Shown here: in pieces, positions 1-7,462 of the stretch
How positions within the stretch are numbered: the first letter of the stretch is position 1
Layout of the letters: every line of letters starts with the position of its first letter
NCBI GenBank assembly: GCA_020860755.1
Contig: JAJBTQ010000004.1
Coordinates: 30,326-94,325 of the forward strand
Direction of reading: 5' to 3'
DNA: 64,000 nt
From: Lachnospiraceae bacterium
GTDB lineage: Bacteria; Bacillota; Clostridia; Lachnospirales; Lachnospiraceae
Program-made: the position numbers and the translations under genes
Notes under the pieces: generated by a model
Told to the model about the DNA's origin: nothing
The model's input: only the letters and a program-made list of their open reading frames with translations
The model's database searches: none

Positions 1-646
1 CCTTTTCTCTTGGTCCCTTTTTATCCGCTGTTTCTTCTGCATCTGTATCTTCTGCTGCTGGCTCTTCCGCTGCGGGTTCCTCTGCTGCGGGTTCCTCTGC
101 TGCGGGTTCCTCTGCTGCGGGTTCCTCTGCCGAAGTCTCCTCCTCCGGAGCGATTGCTTCATAGCCTCCCTTCTCGGCAAGCTGATCAAGCACACGTGCG
201 AAGTTGGCGATCGGAGACTGTAAACTTCCGAGCAGCTTTCCGAGCAGCTCCTCCCGGGAAGGAATCGACGCGATCTGCTGCATGGCAGCCGCATCATAGA
301 AATCACCCTCTACAATACCGGCTTTGATCTCAAGAGACTCCATTTTCTTCGCGTATTTCGCGATAAGTCTTGCCGGAGCGGTCGCATCGTCTTTCGAGAT
401 CGCGATGGCACTCGGTCCTTCAAGAACGGGATCGAGCTTTTCAAAATCGGTTCCCTCGAATGCGCGCTTCATCATGGTGTTCTTGTACACTTTGTATACG
501 ATACCCTCTTCTCGGAATGCTCTTCGAAGCTCGGTGTCATCTGCAACATTGATTCCGCGATAGTCGATCACTACTACAGACTGTGCGCCTTCCACCTGGC
601 CGGCGATTTCCTGAATGATCGGCTGTTTCAGTTCAACATTTGCCAC
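1..646 (-). CDS. rplJ: 50S ribosomal protein L10, C-terminus off the window edge
   Basis: Base of the L7/L12 stalk of the large subunit, linking L7/L12 dimers to 23S rRNA. The GTG start at 646 is chosen because an AAGGAGG site lies about ten bases upstream; the protein begins MANVELKQPIIQEIAGQ. The conserved L10 core occupies roughly residues 1-165. It is followed by an acidic Glu-Pro-Ala tail containing tandem AEEPA units and then a Thr/Asp/Glu/Lys stretch. No stop codon is reached in the 215 codons visible, whereas L10 is usually about 165-175 residues. The gene has its own promoter and leader and is separated from rplA by them. rplL and rpoBC would be expected beyond the edge but cannot be seen. 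Confidence 0.93.
   Translation of the reverse strand, partial: MANVELKQPIIQEIAGQVEGAQSVVVIDYRGINVADDTELRRAFREEGIVYKVYKNTMMKRAFEGTDFEKLDPVLEGPSAIAISKDDATAPARLIAKYAKKMESLEIKAGIVEGDFYDAAAMQQIASIPSREELLGKLLGSLQSPIANFARVLDQLAEKGGYEAIAPEEETSAEEPAAEEPAAEEPAAEEPAAEEPAAEDTDAEETADKKGPREK
71..130. repeat. 15-bp tandem repeat inside rplJ
   Basis: Four identical copies of the 15-base unit TGCGGGTTCCTCTGC stand head to tail, with degenerate copies on both sides. Read on the minus strand in the rplJ frame each unit is five codons (Ala-Glu-Glu-Pro-Ala), so changes in copy number keep the frame. Exact identity of the copies points to recent slippage. Confidence 0.95.
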
Positions 647-803
647 GATTCGTGCACCTCCTTTTTATTATTTCAATAAAAAACCCCTCTGCCCATAGAC
701 AGAGGGGAAGTAAATCTTTACCCAAACACTTTGTGCTTTCGTAAATTCCCTCGGCTGGCACTAACGTTTACGCCTTGCGGCACCTGCTGTCTTCGGCAAT
801 TGC
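647..803 (-). promoter_or_regulatory. L10 leader RNA before rplJ
   Basis: This untranslated leader lies between the start site predicted from the promoter at 810-838 and rplJ. It carries an internal AGACAGCAGGTGCC segment and a GCCGAGG segment typical of the L10 leader family, in which L10 (with L12) binds and represses its own operon. It ends in a terminator-like hairpin at 678-707. The family assignment is from memory of the consensus and was not computed. Confidence 0.75.
678..707 (-). terminator. Attenuator hairpin in the L10 leader
   Basis: On the minus strand CCCCTCTG pairs with CAGAGGGG across an eight-base loop and is followed directly by six T. It sits 30 bases before the rplJ start, so it most likely works as the regulated attenuator of rplJ rather than as a terminator for rplA. 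Confidence 0.8.
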
Positions 804-809
804 TTTTGC

Positions 810-838
810 ATTATAGCATGTTCATTTTTTAATGTCAA
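810..838 (-). promoter_or_regulatory. Consensus sigma-A promoter for rplJ
   Basis: TTGACA (833-838), a 17-base spacer and TATAAT (810-815) on the minus strand match the full consensus. It lies just after the rplA stop codon and drives the L10 leader and rplJ. Confidence 0.88.
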
Positions 839-856
839 CCAACCTTCGGGTCGGGA

Positions 857-1552
857 TCAGGCGGTCAGCTTTGTCGGATTGATCTTGACGCCGGGTCCCA
901 TCGTAGATGTGATGACAACACTCTTTAAGTACTGGCCTTTCAACGCAGCCGGTCTCGCCTTTAAGATGGCTTCCATCAAAGTCTCGAAATTTTCCTGAAG
1001 CTGCTCTTCACTGAACGACGCTTTTCCGACCGGTACATGGATGATGTTGGTCTTGTCCAGTCTGTATTCGATCTTACCGGCTTTGACATCCTGAATCGCC
1101 TTGGCCACGTCCATGGTCACGGTACCGGCCTTCGGGTTCGGCATTAATCCTTTCGGTCCGAGCACACGTCCAAGCCGTCCGACGACGCCCATCATGTCCG
1201 GTGTGGCAATGACTGTGTCAAAATCCAGCCAGCCTTCATTCTGAATCTTCGGGATCAGCTCTTCGCCGCCCACAAAATCAGCTCCTGCCTCCTTGGCCTC
1301 GTCCAGCTTTTCTCCTTTGGCAAACACTAAGACTCGCACACTCTTGCCTGTGCCGTTCGGCAGAACGACTGCTCCACGGATCTGCTGATCTGCATGCCGT
1401 CCGTCACAACCTGTCCGGATGTGAAGCTCAATGGTCTCGTCAAACTTTGCGGTCGCATTCGCTTTTACTGTCTTGATCGCATCCTCGACATCGTACTGCT
1501 CTGCCTTGTCGTAACTTTTTACCGAATCGGTGTATCTCTTTCCTCTTTGCAT
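857..1552 (-). CDS. rplA: 50S ribosomal protein L1
   Basis: L1 forms the mobile L1 stalk of the large subunit, binds 23S rRNA near the E site and in many bacteria represses its own mRNA. At 231 residues it has the normal family length. The conserved segment [20 protein letters not shown] (about residues 127-146) is intact, and the C-terminal part with [16 protein letters not shown] is typical. The ATG at 1552 has AGGAGG seven bases upstream. It follows rplK by 62 bases in the rpmG-secE-nusG-rplK-rplA transcript. Confidence 0.97.
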   Translation of the reverse strand: MQRGKRYTDSVKSYDKAEQYDVEDAIKTVKANATAKFDETIELHIRTGCDGRHADQQIRGAVVLPNGTGKSVRVLVFAKGEKLDEAKEAGADFVGGEELIPKIQNEGWLDFDTVIATPDMMGVVGRLGRVLGPKGLMPNPKAGTVTMDVAKAIQDVKAGKIEYRLDKTNIIHVPVGKASFSEEQLQENFETLMEAILKARPAALKGQYLKSVVITSTMGPGVKINPTKLTA

Positions 1553-1614
1553 AATGACCTCCTGTGGTAATATCGGGGGAATGCCCTCCCACTTTATACT
1601 GCGCGGCAGCGGGA

Positions 1615-2040
1615 TTAATCCACTACCGTTACGCCCATACTTCTCGCCGTACCGGCGATCATGCTGATCGCTGCCTCTTCAGAAGCAGCATTTAAATCCG
1701 GCTTCTTCATCTCCGCGATCTCCTTTAACTGATCCCGGGTGATCGTCGCCACCTTAACCGTGTTCGGAGTGCCCGAACCGGACTGGATCTTGCAGGCTCT
1801 CTTGATCAGAACCGGAGCCGGCGGTGTCTTTGTAATAAAGCTAAAGCTTCTATCCATATAGACAGTGATCACAACGGGAATGATCAGGTCACCCTGATCC
1901 GCGGTTTTCGCGTTGAACTGCTTCGTGAATTCGACAATGTTCACGCCGTGCTGTCCAAGCGCAGGTCCGACCGGCGGAGCGGGAGTCGCTTTCCCGGCGG
2001 GAATCTGTAATTTGATATATCCTTCTACCTTCTTTGCCAT
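1615..2040 (-). CDS. rplK: 50S ribosomal protein L11
   Basis: L11 forms the GTPase-associated centre with 23S rRNA and is needed for stringent-response activation by RelA. The 141-residue length is standard. The proline-rich segment [15 protein letters not shown] near residues 21-35 and the C-terminal domain with GTARSMGV are diagnostic. Its start ATG at 2040 follows nusG by 43 bases, and rplA follows it, so the two are probably co-transcribed with secE and nusG. Confidence 0.97.
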   Translation of the reverse strand: MAKKVEGYIKLQIPAGKATPAPPVGPALGQHGVNIVEFTKQFNAKTADQGDLIIPVVITVYMDRSFSFITKTPPAPVLIKRACKIQSGSGTPNTVKVATITRDQLKEIAEMKKPDLNAASEEAAISMIAGTARSMGVTVVD

Positions 2041-2083
2041 TTGTGACTGCCTCCTGTTATCTTAAAAAGCCTCTGCTTTTATT

Positions 2084-2599
2084 TCACTGTTTCTGTATCT
2101 CTGCAAAACTGATCTCCACCGGAGTCTCCCGGCCGAACAGCTCCACGTTAATCGTCACCGTCTGTTTATTCTCATTCATGGACTGGATCACACCGACGGT
2201 GTCCTTCCAGACTCCGCTGATCACGGAGATCGTGTCACCCGTCTTAAAGTCGTATACGTAATTCTCGGACTGGATCCCGAGCGGTCTCATCTCACGGTCC
2301 GTTAAGGGTACCGGCTTGGACCCGGGGCCGACAAATCCGGTCACGCCTCTCGTGTTCCGGACGACATACCAGGTATCATCATTCATAAACATATTGATGA
2401 GAACATATCCGGGAAACAGCTTCTTCTGGACTGTCTTGCGTGCACCGTTCCGGATCTCGATCACATCTTCCATCGGGATCCGGACCTCGAGGATCTCGTC
2501 CTCCAGATGCCGGTTTTCTATTGTCTTTTCGATATCGGCCTTGACTTTGTTCTCGTATCCGGAATAGGTGTGAACTACATACCAGTTCGCCTCTGCCAT
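2084..2599 (-). CDS. nusG: Transcription termination/antitermination protein NusG
   Basis: NusG binds RNA polymerase beside the main channel and links it to Rho or ribosomal S10. The 171-residue protein starts with the NGN domain (WYVVHTYSGYE at residues 6-16), contains the FPGYVLI and TRGVTGFVG segments, and ends with a KOW domain (about 118-171, with SGVWKDTVG). It lies 19 bases after secE, the usual arrangement. Confidence 0.97.
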   Translation of the reverse strand: MAEANWYVVHTYSGYENKVKADIEKTIENRHLEDEILEVRIPMEDVIEIRNGARKTVQKKLFPGYVLINMFMNDDTWYVVRNTRGVTGFVGPGSKPVPLTDREMRPLGIQSENYVYDFKTGDTISVISGVWKDTVGVIQSMNENKQTVTINVELFGRETPVEISFAEIQKQ

Positions 2600-2618
2600 A
2601 TACTCGCCCCCGCCTTTC

Positions 2619-2825
2619 TTATAAGGTTACCAGAAAATCGATCCCGTGCTGAATACCAAAGTCCAGCACCGCAATGATAATTGCCAGGATCACCGTAACA
2701 AGGATGACGGCCACCGTCTGTCTTCCGAGCGTAGCCCGATCCGGCCAGACGATCTTTTGAAATTCCGCTCTAAGCCCTCTGAACCAATTTCCGATCCTTG
2801 AAGTACCGTTTGAATTCTCGTCCAT
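2619..2825 (-). CDS. secE: Preprotein translocase subunit SecE
   Basis: SecE clamps the SecY channel of the Sec translocase. This is the short single-span Gram-positive form of 68 residues: an N-terminal amphipathic stretch with FRGLRAEFQKIVWP, then one membrane helix (about residues 38-62). The ATG at 2825 is preceded by AAGGAG. It sits between rpmG and nusG; its partner secY is at 35.7 kb in this window. Confidence 0.95.
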   Translation of the reverse strand: MDENSNGTSRIGNWFRGLRAEFQKIVWPDRATLGRQTVAVILVTVILAIIIAVLDFGIQHGIDFLVTL

Positions 2826-2850
2826 TTTTAGCTCCTTTTTGCTGTCCGGA

Positions 2851-3000
2851 CTACTTTGTTTCCTTATGTAAAGTATGCTTTCTGCAGAACTTGCAGTACT
2901 TGTTCATTTCCATTCTGTCCGGATGAGTCCGCTTATCCTTCGTGATGTGATAATTGCGCTGATTGCACTCGGTACATGCCAGAATCACTTTCGTACGCAC
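2851..3000 (-). CDS. rpmG: 50S ribosomal protein L33
   Basis: A 49-residue protein beginning [12 protein letters not shown] with GTG as start codon at 3000; GGAGG lies upstream at a workable distance. Two CxxC pairs (Cys9/Cys12 and Cys36/Cys39) make it the zinc-binding form of L33. It is the first gene of the rpmG-secE-nusG-rplK-rplA transcript, placed directly after a strong promoter at 3083-3112. Confidence 0.94.
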   Translation of the reverse strand: MRTKVILACTECNQRNYHITKDKRTHPDRMEMNKYCKFCRKHTLHKETK

Positions 3001-3082
3001 GGCTGTCCACCTCCACCAAATGTTCTATGTTAAATATATGTCTTTTTGCGTAAAAAAAAAGACCTGTTTCCGTCGCCCATAC

Positions 3083-3112
3083 ACTATAGCATAGAAAACA
3101 AGCCTTCGTCAA
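3083..3112 (-). promoter_or_regulatory. Promoter for rpmG-secE-nusG-rplK-rplA
   Basis: TTGACG (3107-3112), an 18-base spacer ending in TGC, and TATAGT (3083-3088) form an extended -10 sigma-A type promoter. The transcript would start near 3076 and reach rpmG after about 75 bases. Confidence 0.8.
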
Positions 3113-3132
3113 CCGTTTTTTGTGATAATTCT

Positions 3133-3633
3133 TTAGGAAAACGCCTCCCGGATACTTTCATAATGAAGGAACTTGCCCTGCTTGGCCATCTCGCGGATCT
3201 TTTCGGCGTCAGCCAGCATAAAATCGTCCGTTTCCTCGATCTGCAGGTGGACGTCCTCCTTGCCAAAATCCAGAGTAAAGCGATAGACATCCACAAAGTA
3301 GTTGTCTCCCTTGCCAGGATTCTCCCGGTGATACGTGAACAGATATTCACACGGGCAGCCGGATACATCAAGTCCGGTCTCCTCTCCGACCTCACGGATC
3401 ACCGCGTCGCGGGATTCCTCCCCGGCCAAAACGCCGCCGCCCGGAACCTCCCACATGCCGGGGCCCCAGAGTTTGGGCCCCGCCCGCTTTGGGATCAGAT
3501 ACATTCCGTCCATCCGGCGGACTACGCCAAGCGCCGTCAGATGATACTCGTCGTCTTTTAAGCACCAGTCATCGCGTTTCATCAGCCGTCCTGTTTTTTG
3601 TTTGTCTTTATCATAAATGTCCCAATATTCCAT
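3133..3633 (-). CDS. Nudix hydrolase
   Basis: Cytosolic Mg-dependent hydrolase of a nucleoside diphosphate linked to another moiety; the substrate cannot be told. The Nudix box G-x5-E-x7-REVGEETGL runs from residue 66 to 88 and has all catalytic Glu residues. The start MEYWDIYDKD resembles the subgroup related to isopentenyl-diphosphate isomerase and YfcD, but the box here is a regular Nudix box. The ATG at 3633 has AAAGGAG upstream. It is transcribed alone from the promoter at 3663-3691. Confidence 0.88.
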   Translation of the reverse strand: MEYWDIYDKDKQKTGRLMKRDDWCLKDDEYHLTALGVVRRMDGMYLIPKRAGPKLWGPGMWEVPGGGVLAGEESRDAVIREVGEETGLDVSGCPCEYLFTYHRENPGKGDNYFVDVYRFTLDFGKEDVHLQIEETDDFMLADAEKIREMAKQGKFLHYESIREAFS

Positions 3634-3662
3634 GACAGAAATCTCCTTTCCGACATTTTCCT

Positions 3663-3691
3663 ATTATAAGCCTATCTCCGGGAAATGTCAT
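3663..3691 (-). promoter_or_regulatory. Promoter for the Nudix hydrolase gene
   Basis: ATGACA (3686-3691), 17 bases, TATAAT (3663-3668) on the minus strand, about 30 bases before the start codon. Confidence 0.7.
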
Positions 3692-3722
3692 CCCTTTGCA
3701 CACTGAAAAAAACATAAAGCCA

Positions 3723-3751
3723 TTGAATTTGCCATATCTTTGTGCTATAAA
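3723..3751 (+). promoter_or_regulatory. Promoter for argC
   Basis: TTGAAT (3723-3728), 17 bases ending in TGC, TATAAA (3746-3751). It is divergent from the Nudix promoter, leaving a leader of roughly 70 bases. No arginine-repressor box was recognised. Confidence 0.68.
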
Positions 3752-3830
3752 TGATACGATTCGACCAAAAGCAGATTTGATTAAAAAACTATTATTTTAA
3801 ACGCTATATATTAAAGGAAGCGATGCCATC

Positions 3831-4781
3831 ATGAAAAAGATTTTTATCAACGGAAGCGAAGGCACGACCGGCCTTCGGATTTTCGAACGATTTGAAAAGC
3901 GCGATGACGTGGAGCTGCTTAAGATTCCTTCCGAACTGCGAAAAGATCCGCACACGGTCAAACAGTTTATGCACGATTCGGACGTGACATTCCTCTGCCT
4001 GCCGGATTCCGCAGCAAAGGAGGCGGCTGCGCTGGCAGCCGATGAGGAGGTGATCTTAATCGATGCCTCCACCGCACACCGGACTGAACCTGGCTGGGTC
4101 TATGGATTCCCGGAGCTTAGTGCCGATCACCGGGAAGCCATCCGAAGCGCACAGCGGATCGCTGTGCCGGGCTGCCATGCCACGGGCATGATCTCGCTCG
4201 TATATCCGCTGGTCGCCGGCGGCATTCTGCCTCCCACCTATCCTGTCTCCTGTTTTTCCGTAACGGGCTACAGCGGCGGCGGGAAAAAAATGATCGAAGC
4301 ATACGAGGCAGACGACCGCAGCCGGGAACTGTATGCTCCCAGAGAGTACGGCCTTTCCCAGATGCACAAACACTTAAAGGAGATGACGACTGTGACCGGG
4401 CTGTCCCGGGATCCGCTCTTCTCCCCCATCGTGGCAGATTTTTACAGCGGCATGCTCGTGTCCGTGCCGGTCTATGCCGATAGGTTAAACGGCAGCCAGA
4501 CCCTTACGACCATTCACGACGCCTATGCGGCACACTATGACGGGGAAAAACTGATCCGCGTCATGCCCCTCGGAGCGGAAAACGACATGGAAGGTTTCCT
4601 CGGCAGCAACAACTGTGCCGGCTGGGACGGACTGGAGATTTTTGTCACCGGAAATAATGACCGGATCCTTTTGTCCGCTCGTTTTGACAATCTGGGGAAA
4701 GGCGCCTCGGGCGCCGCGATCCAGTGCCTCAACATTGCACTCGGATGTGAGGAAACGACGGGACTGAATTTAGATATGTAA
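3831..4781 (+). CDS. argC: N-acetyl-gamma-glutamyl-phosphate reductase
   Basis: Third step of arginine synthesis: NADPH-dependent reduction of N-acetyl-glutamyl phosphate to the semialdehyde. The 316-residue protein is the shorter type-2 ArgC. It starts with a Rossmann motif (FINGSEGTTG, residues 5-14) and has the catalytic cysteine at 115 in VPGCHATG. The segment TGYSGGGKKMI follows. The ATG has AAAGGAAG upstream. No other arg gene adjoins it: it is flanked by its own promoter and a strong terminator, so it looks like a single-gene unit. Confidence 0.95.
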   Translation: MKKIFINGSEGTTGLRIFERFEKRDDVELLKIPSELRKDPHTVKQFMHDSDVTFLCLPDSAAKEAAALAADEEVILIDASTAHRTEPGWVYGFPELSADHREAIRSAQRIAVPGCHATGMISLVYPLVAGGILPPTYPVSCFSVTGYSGGGKKMIEAYEADDRSRELYAPREYGLSQMHKHLKEMTTVTGLSRDPLFSPIVADFYSGMLVSVPVYADRLNGSQTLTTIHDAYAAHYDGEKLIRVMPLGAENDMEGFLGSNNCAGWDGLEIFVTGNNDRILLSARFDNLGKGASGAAIQCLNIALGCEETTGLNLDM

Positions 4782-4803
4782 CAAACCAATGAAATCGCAA
4801 AAG

Positions 4804-4841
4804 GGGGAAGCGTGGAAACCCGCTTCCCCTTCTCTATTTTT
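4804..4841 (+). terminator. Terminator after argC
   Basis: GGGGAAGCG (4804-4812) pairs with CGCTTCCCC (4821-4829), followed by a T-rich run. The next promoter begins four bases later. Confidence 0.88.
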
Positions 4842-4844
4842 CAC

Positions 4845-4873
4845 TTGACTTTAGTCTGTTAGATTGCTACTAT
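4845..4873 (+). promoter_or_regulatory. Promoter for the amino-acid ABC importer
   Basis: TTGACT (4845-4850), 17 bases, TACTAT (4868-4873). The start codon of the binding-protein gene follows 42 bases after the -10 box. Confidence 0.78.
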
Positions 4874-4915
4874 GTTAGCGTATCACGAAAATCACCAAAG
4901 AGAGGAAGATCAAAC

Positions 4916-5824
4916 ATGAAAAAGAAAAAAGTTTTGAGTCTGGTTTTAGTCGCAGGGATGGTTGTCTCCATGACAGCCTGCGGCAGTTCAAGCAGCAGTG
5001 ACGCCTCGAAAGAGACACCGGAAGAAGTGGAAGTGTCTGTGGAAGAAGAGGTAATATCCGTGGAGGACGAAGCGGCAGACGAAGCCGCCGGTGAGACAGT
5101 CGAGGAGTCTGACGCAGACAGCGATGCGGCCTACGTCACTGACAAAGGGACACTTGTAGTCGGCATTACGGACTTTGAGCCCATGGACTATCAGGATGAA
5201 AACGGCGACTGGATTGGCTTTGATGCCGACATGGCCACAGCATTCGGTGAATACATCGGCGTCGATGTAGAGTTTCAGGAGATCGACTGGGACAATAAGA
5301 TCCTTGAGTTAGACGGCAAATCCATCGACTGCGTATGGAACGGTATGACACTTACCGACGAAGTGACGAGCTCCATGGAGTGCTCCAACGCATACTGCAA
5401 CAACCAGCAGGTCGTTGTGGTTCCGGCTGAGATCGCTGACGATTATCAGGATGTTGACAGTCTGTCTTCTCTGTCCTTTGCAGTTGAGGCGGGAAGCGCA
5501 GGCGAGGAGCAGGCTGAGGAATATGGCCTGGACTACACTCCGGTTGAGACACAGTCCAACGCGCTGATGGAGGTCGCGGCAGGAACATCCGATGCGGCGA
5601 TCATCGACCTTCTCATGGCCGCAGCCATGATCGGAGAGGGAACCAGCTATGATGACATGACTTACACCGTCGGCTTGAACGACGAGAAGTATGGCGTCGG
5701 ATTCCGTCAGGGCTCCGACCTGGCCCAGGAGTTGAACGACTTCTTTACAGCAAGCTATGAGGATGGAACTATGATGTCCATCGCTGAGACTTATGGAGTA
5801 CAGGCTTCTATCATCGAGCCTTAA
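4916..5824 (+). CDS. Amino-acid ABC transporter substrate-binding lipoprotein
   Basis: Extracellular solute-binding protein of family 3 that delivers a polar amino acid to the permease encoded next. A signal peptide (residues 1-21) ends in the lipobox SMTAC, so Cys22 would carry the lipid anchor. A 50-residue Ser- then Glu/Asp-rich linker (about 23-72) precedes the ligand-binding domain, which begins GTLVVGITDFEPMDY near residue 78. The linker is longer and more acidic than usual. It heads a three-gene operon with the permease and ATPase and is followed by a terminator-like hairpin. The amino acid bound cannot be read from sequence. Confidence 0.93.
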   Translation: MKKKKVLSLVLVAGMVVSMTACGSSSSSDASKETPEEVEVSVEEEVISVEDEAADEAAGETVEESDADSDAAYVTDKGTLVVGITDFEPMDYQDENGDWIGFDADMATAFGEYIGVDVEFQEIDWDNKILELDGKSIDCVWNGMTLTDEVTSSMECSNAYCNNQQVVVVPAEIADDYQDVDSLSSLSFAVEAGSAGEEQAEEYGLDYTPVETQSNALMEVAAGTSDAAIIDLLMAAAMIGEGTSYDDMTYTVGLNDEKYGVGFRQGSDLAQELNDFFTASYEDGTMMSIAETYGVQASIIEP

Positions 5825-5839
5825 GCAAACTGAAAGGAA

Positions 5840-5872
5840 GGGAGAGCGGTTTCCCCGTTCTCCCTTTTCTTT
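5840..5872 (+). terminator. Partial terminator between binding protein and permease genes
   Basis: A ten-pair stem (5840-5849 with 5855-5864, one G-U) with a five-base loop is followed by TTTTCTTTT. Its place inside the operon suggests that it lowers transcription of the permease and ATPase relative to the binding protein. Confidence 0.75.
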
Positions 5873-5905
5873 TCCCATTTTATCAACAGAAAGCAGGGTA
5901 AAGAC

Positions 5906-6592
5906 ATGAGAGTGTTTTTTGAACAACTGCCGATCGTCCTTCATTCTTTGAACATCGGCTTTTTACAGACAATCAAACTGTTCGGGGTCACATTGTTGGG
6001 AGCGCTCCCCTTAGGGCTTGTGATCTGTTTCGGATCGATATCCCGGTTTAAGCCTCTGGCAGGTTTTTGCAGGGTCCTTATCTGGATCATCCGGGGAACA
6101 CCTTTAATGATCCAGCTTCTGATCATCTACTACTTCCCGGGGCTTGTGCTCGGAAACGCCATCTGGGGCGGCGGAGAGCGGGGGCGCTTTATCGCGGCGT
6201 CCGTCGCGTTTATCATCAATTACTCCTGTTACTTCGCCGTGATCTACCGGGGCGGCATACAGGGTGTACCCGTCGGTCAGGAGGAGGCCGGGCTCGTGCT
6301 CGGTCTGACAAGGCGTCAGATCTTCTCCCGCATCACATTACTTCAGATGGTCAAGCGCATTGTGCCGCCCATGTCCAACGAGATCCTGACACTGGTCAAG
6401 GATACTTCTCTGGCCCGCATCATCGCGCTGCAGGAGATCATCTGGGCCGGCCAGTCATTTATGAAGGGATCCCAGGGGATCTCGGGAGTTATCTGGCCGC
6501 TGTTTTTTACCGCGGTCTACTATCTCATCTTCAACGGCGTCTTAACGATCGTATTCGGGCGCATCGAGAAGAGACTGGAATTTTTCCAATAG
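5906..6592 (+). CDS. Amino-acid ABC transporter permease
   Basis: Membrane subunit of the polar amino-acid uptake (PAAT) family, 228 residues with about five membrane helices. The N-terminal signature GFLQTIKLFGVTLLGALPLG and the segment RGTPLMIQLLIIYYFPG are typical of His/Glu/Gln/Arg permeases. The EAA coupling loop, which contacts the ATPase, is seen as QEEAGLVLGLTRRQIF near residues 128-143. The ATPase gene follows after 12 bases. A single permease gene suggests a homodimer. Confidence 0.93.
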   Translation: MRVFFEQLPIVLHSLNIGFLQTIKLFGVTLLGALPLGLVICFGSISRFKPLAGFCRVLIWIIRGTPLMIQLLIIYYFPGLVLGNAIWGGGERGRFIAASVAFIINYSCYFAVIYRGGIQGVPVGQEEAGLVLGLTRRQIFSRITLLQMVKRIVPPMSNEILTLVKDTSLARIIALQEIIWAGQSFMKGSQGISGVIWPLFFTAVYYLIFNGVLTIVFGRIEKRLEFFQ

Positions 6593-6604
6593 GAGGAGAA
6601 GACA

Positions 6605-7387
6605 ATGCCTATCTTAGAAGTCAAAAATTTGTGCAAATCATTCGGCAAGACCGAAGTGTTAAAGGATATCAACTTTACGCTGGAAGAAAACAATGTCTTG
6701 TCCGTGATCGGCTCCTCCGGCAGCGGAAAAACGACCCTGCTGCGCTGCTTGAACTTCCTGGAGCGACCGGACAAAGGAATCATTGAAGTCCGTGATCAGG
6801 TCCTGTTTGACGGGAATGACGCCTCTACAAAGAGCGATGCCGAGATTCGAAAAAACAGGCTCCACTTTGGACTGGTCTTTCAAAACTTTAACCTTTTCCC
6901 GCAGTATACCGCGCTGGGCAATGTCATGCTCGCCCGGGAACTGCAGGCAAAGGAGCTGCCCGATTACAAAGAGCGAAAAAAAGAGCTCACCGATGAGATC
7001 CGGGAGGAAGCGGTTGCCCTGTTAAACCAGATGGGTCTGGGGGATCGCATGGAAAACTATCCTCACCAGCTCTCCGGCGGACAGTGCCAGCGTGTGGCGA
7101 TCGCCCGGGCACTGGCCTTAAACCCGGACATCCTCTGTTTTGACGAGCCGACTTCCGCGCTCGATCCGGAGCTTACCGGAGAGGTCTTAAAAGTCATCCG
7201 CGAGCTGGCTGATAAAAACACTACCATGATCATTGTCACCCATGAGATGACGTTTGCCCGGGATGTATCGGATCAGGTCATCTTCATGGACGACGGTTAC
7301 GTGCTGGAACAGGGTGATCCGCGTCAGGTCATCGAAAACCCGACCGAAGAGCGGACTAAACAGTTCCTCGCAAACTTTCACGACTGA
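6605..7387 (+). CDS. Amino-acid ABC transporter ATP-binding protein
   Basis: Energises the importer formed with the two preceding genes. All nucleotide-binding motifs are present in the 260 residues: Walker A GSSGSGKTT (36-44), Q-loop VFQNFNLFPQ, signature LSGGQCQRVAIA, Walker B ILCFDEPTSALDP and the switch histidine in VTHEM. AGGAGG precedes the ATG. An inserted stretch of charged residues (about 110-140) between the Q-loop and the signature is longer than in GlnQ-type proteins. Confidence 0.95.
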   Translation: MPILEVKNLCKSFGKTEVLKDINFTLEENNVLSVIGSSGSGKTTLLRCLNFLERPDKGIIEVRDQVLFDGNDASTKSDAEIRKNRLHFGLVFQNFNLFPQYTALGNVMLARELQAKELPDYKERKKELTDEIREEAVALLNQMGLGDRMENYPHQLSGGQCQRVAIARALALNPDILCFDEPTSALDPELTGEVLKVIRELADKNTTMIIVTHEMTFARDVSDQVIFMDDGYVLEQGDPRQVIENPTEERTKQFLANFHD

Positions 7388-7402
7388 ATAAAAATGCATA
7401 AA

Positions 7403-7451
7403 AAAGGGATGCACGCTGTGATATGATCACACACTCCTCGTGCATCCCTTT
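7403..7451. terminator. Bidirectional terminator between converging genes
   Basis: AAAGGGATGCACG (7403-7415) pairs with CGTGCATCCCTTT (7439-7451). T-rich sequence follows on both strands, so it can end the ABC operon and the phosphodiesterase gene. Confidence 0.85.
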
Positions 7452-7462
7452 GTTCTTTTATT

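Noticed and set aside
71-130. Tandem repeats near the left edge as a CRISPR or satellite
   Set aside because: The repeats have no spacers and are in frame in the rplJ tail, so they are a coding minisatellite.
3046-3561. Plus-strand open frame opposite the Nudix gene
   Set aside because: It mirrors the Nudix coding strand and has no family features.
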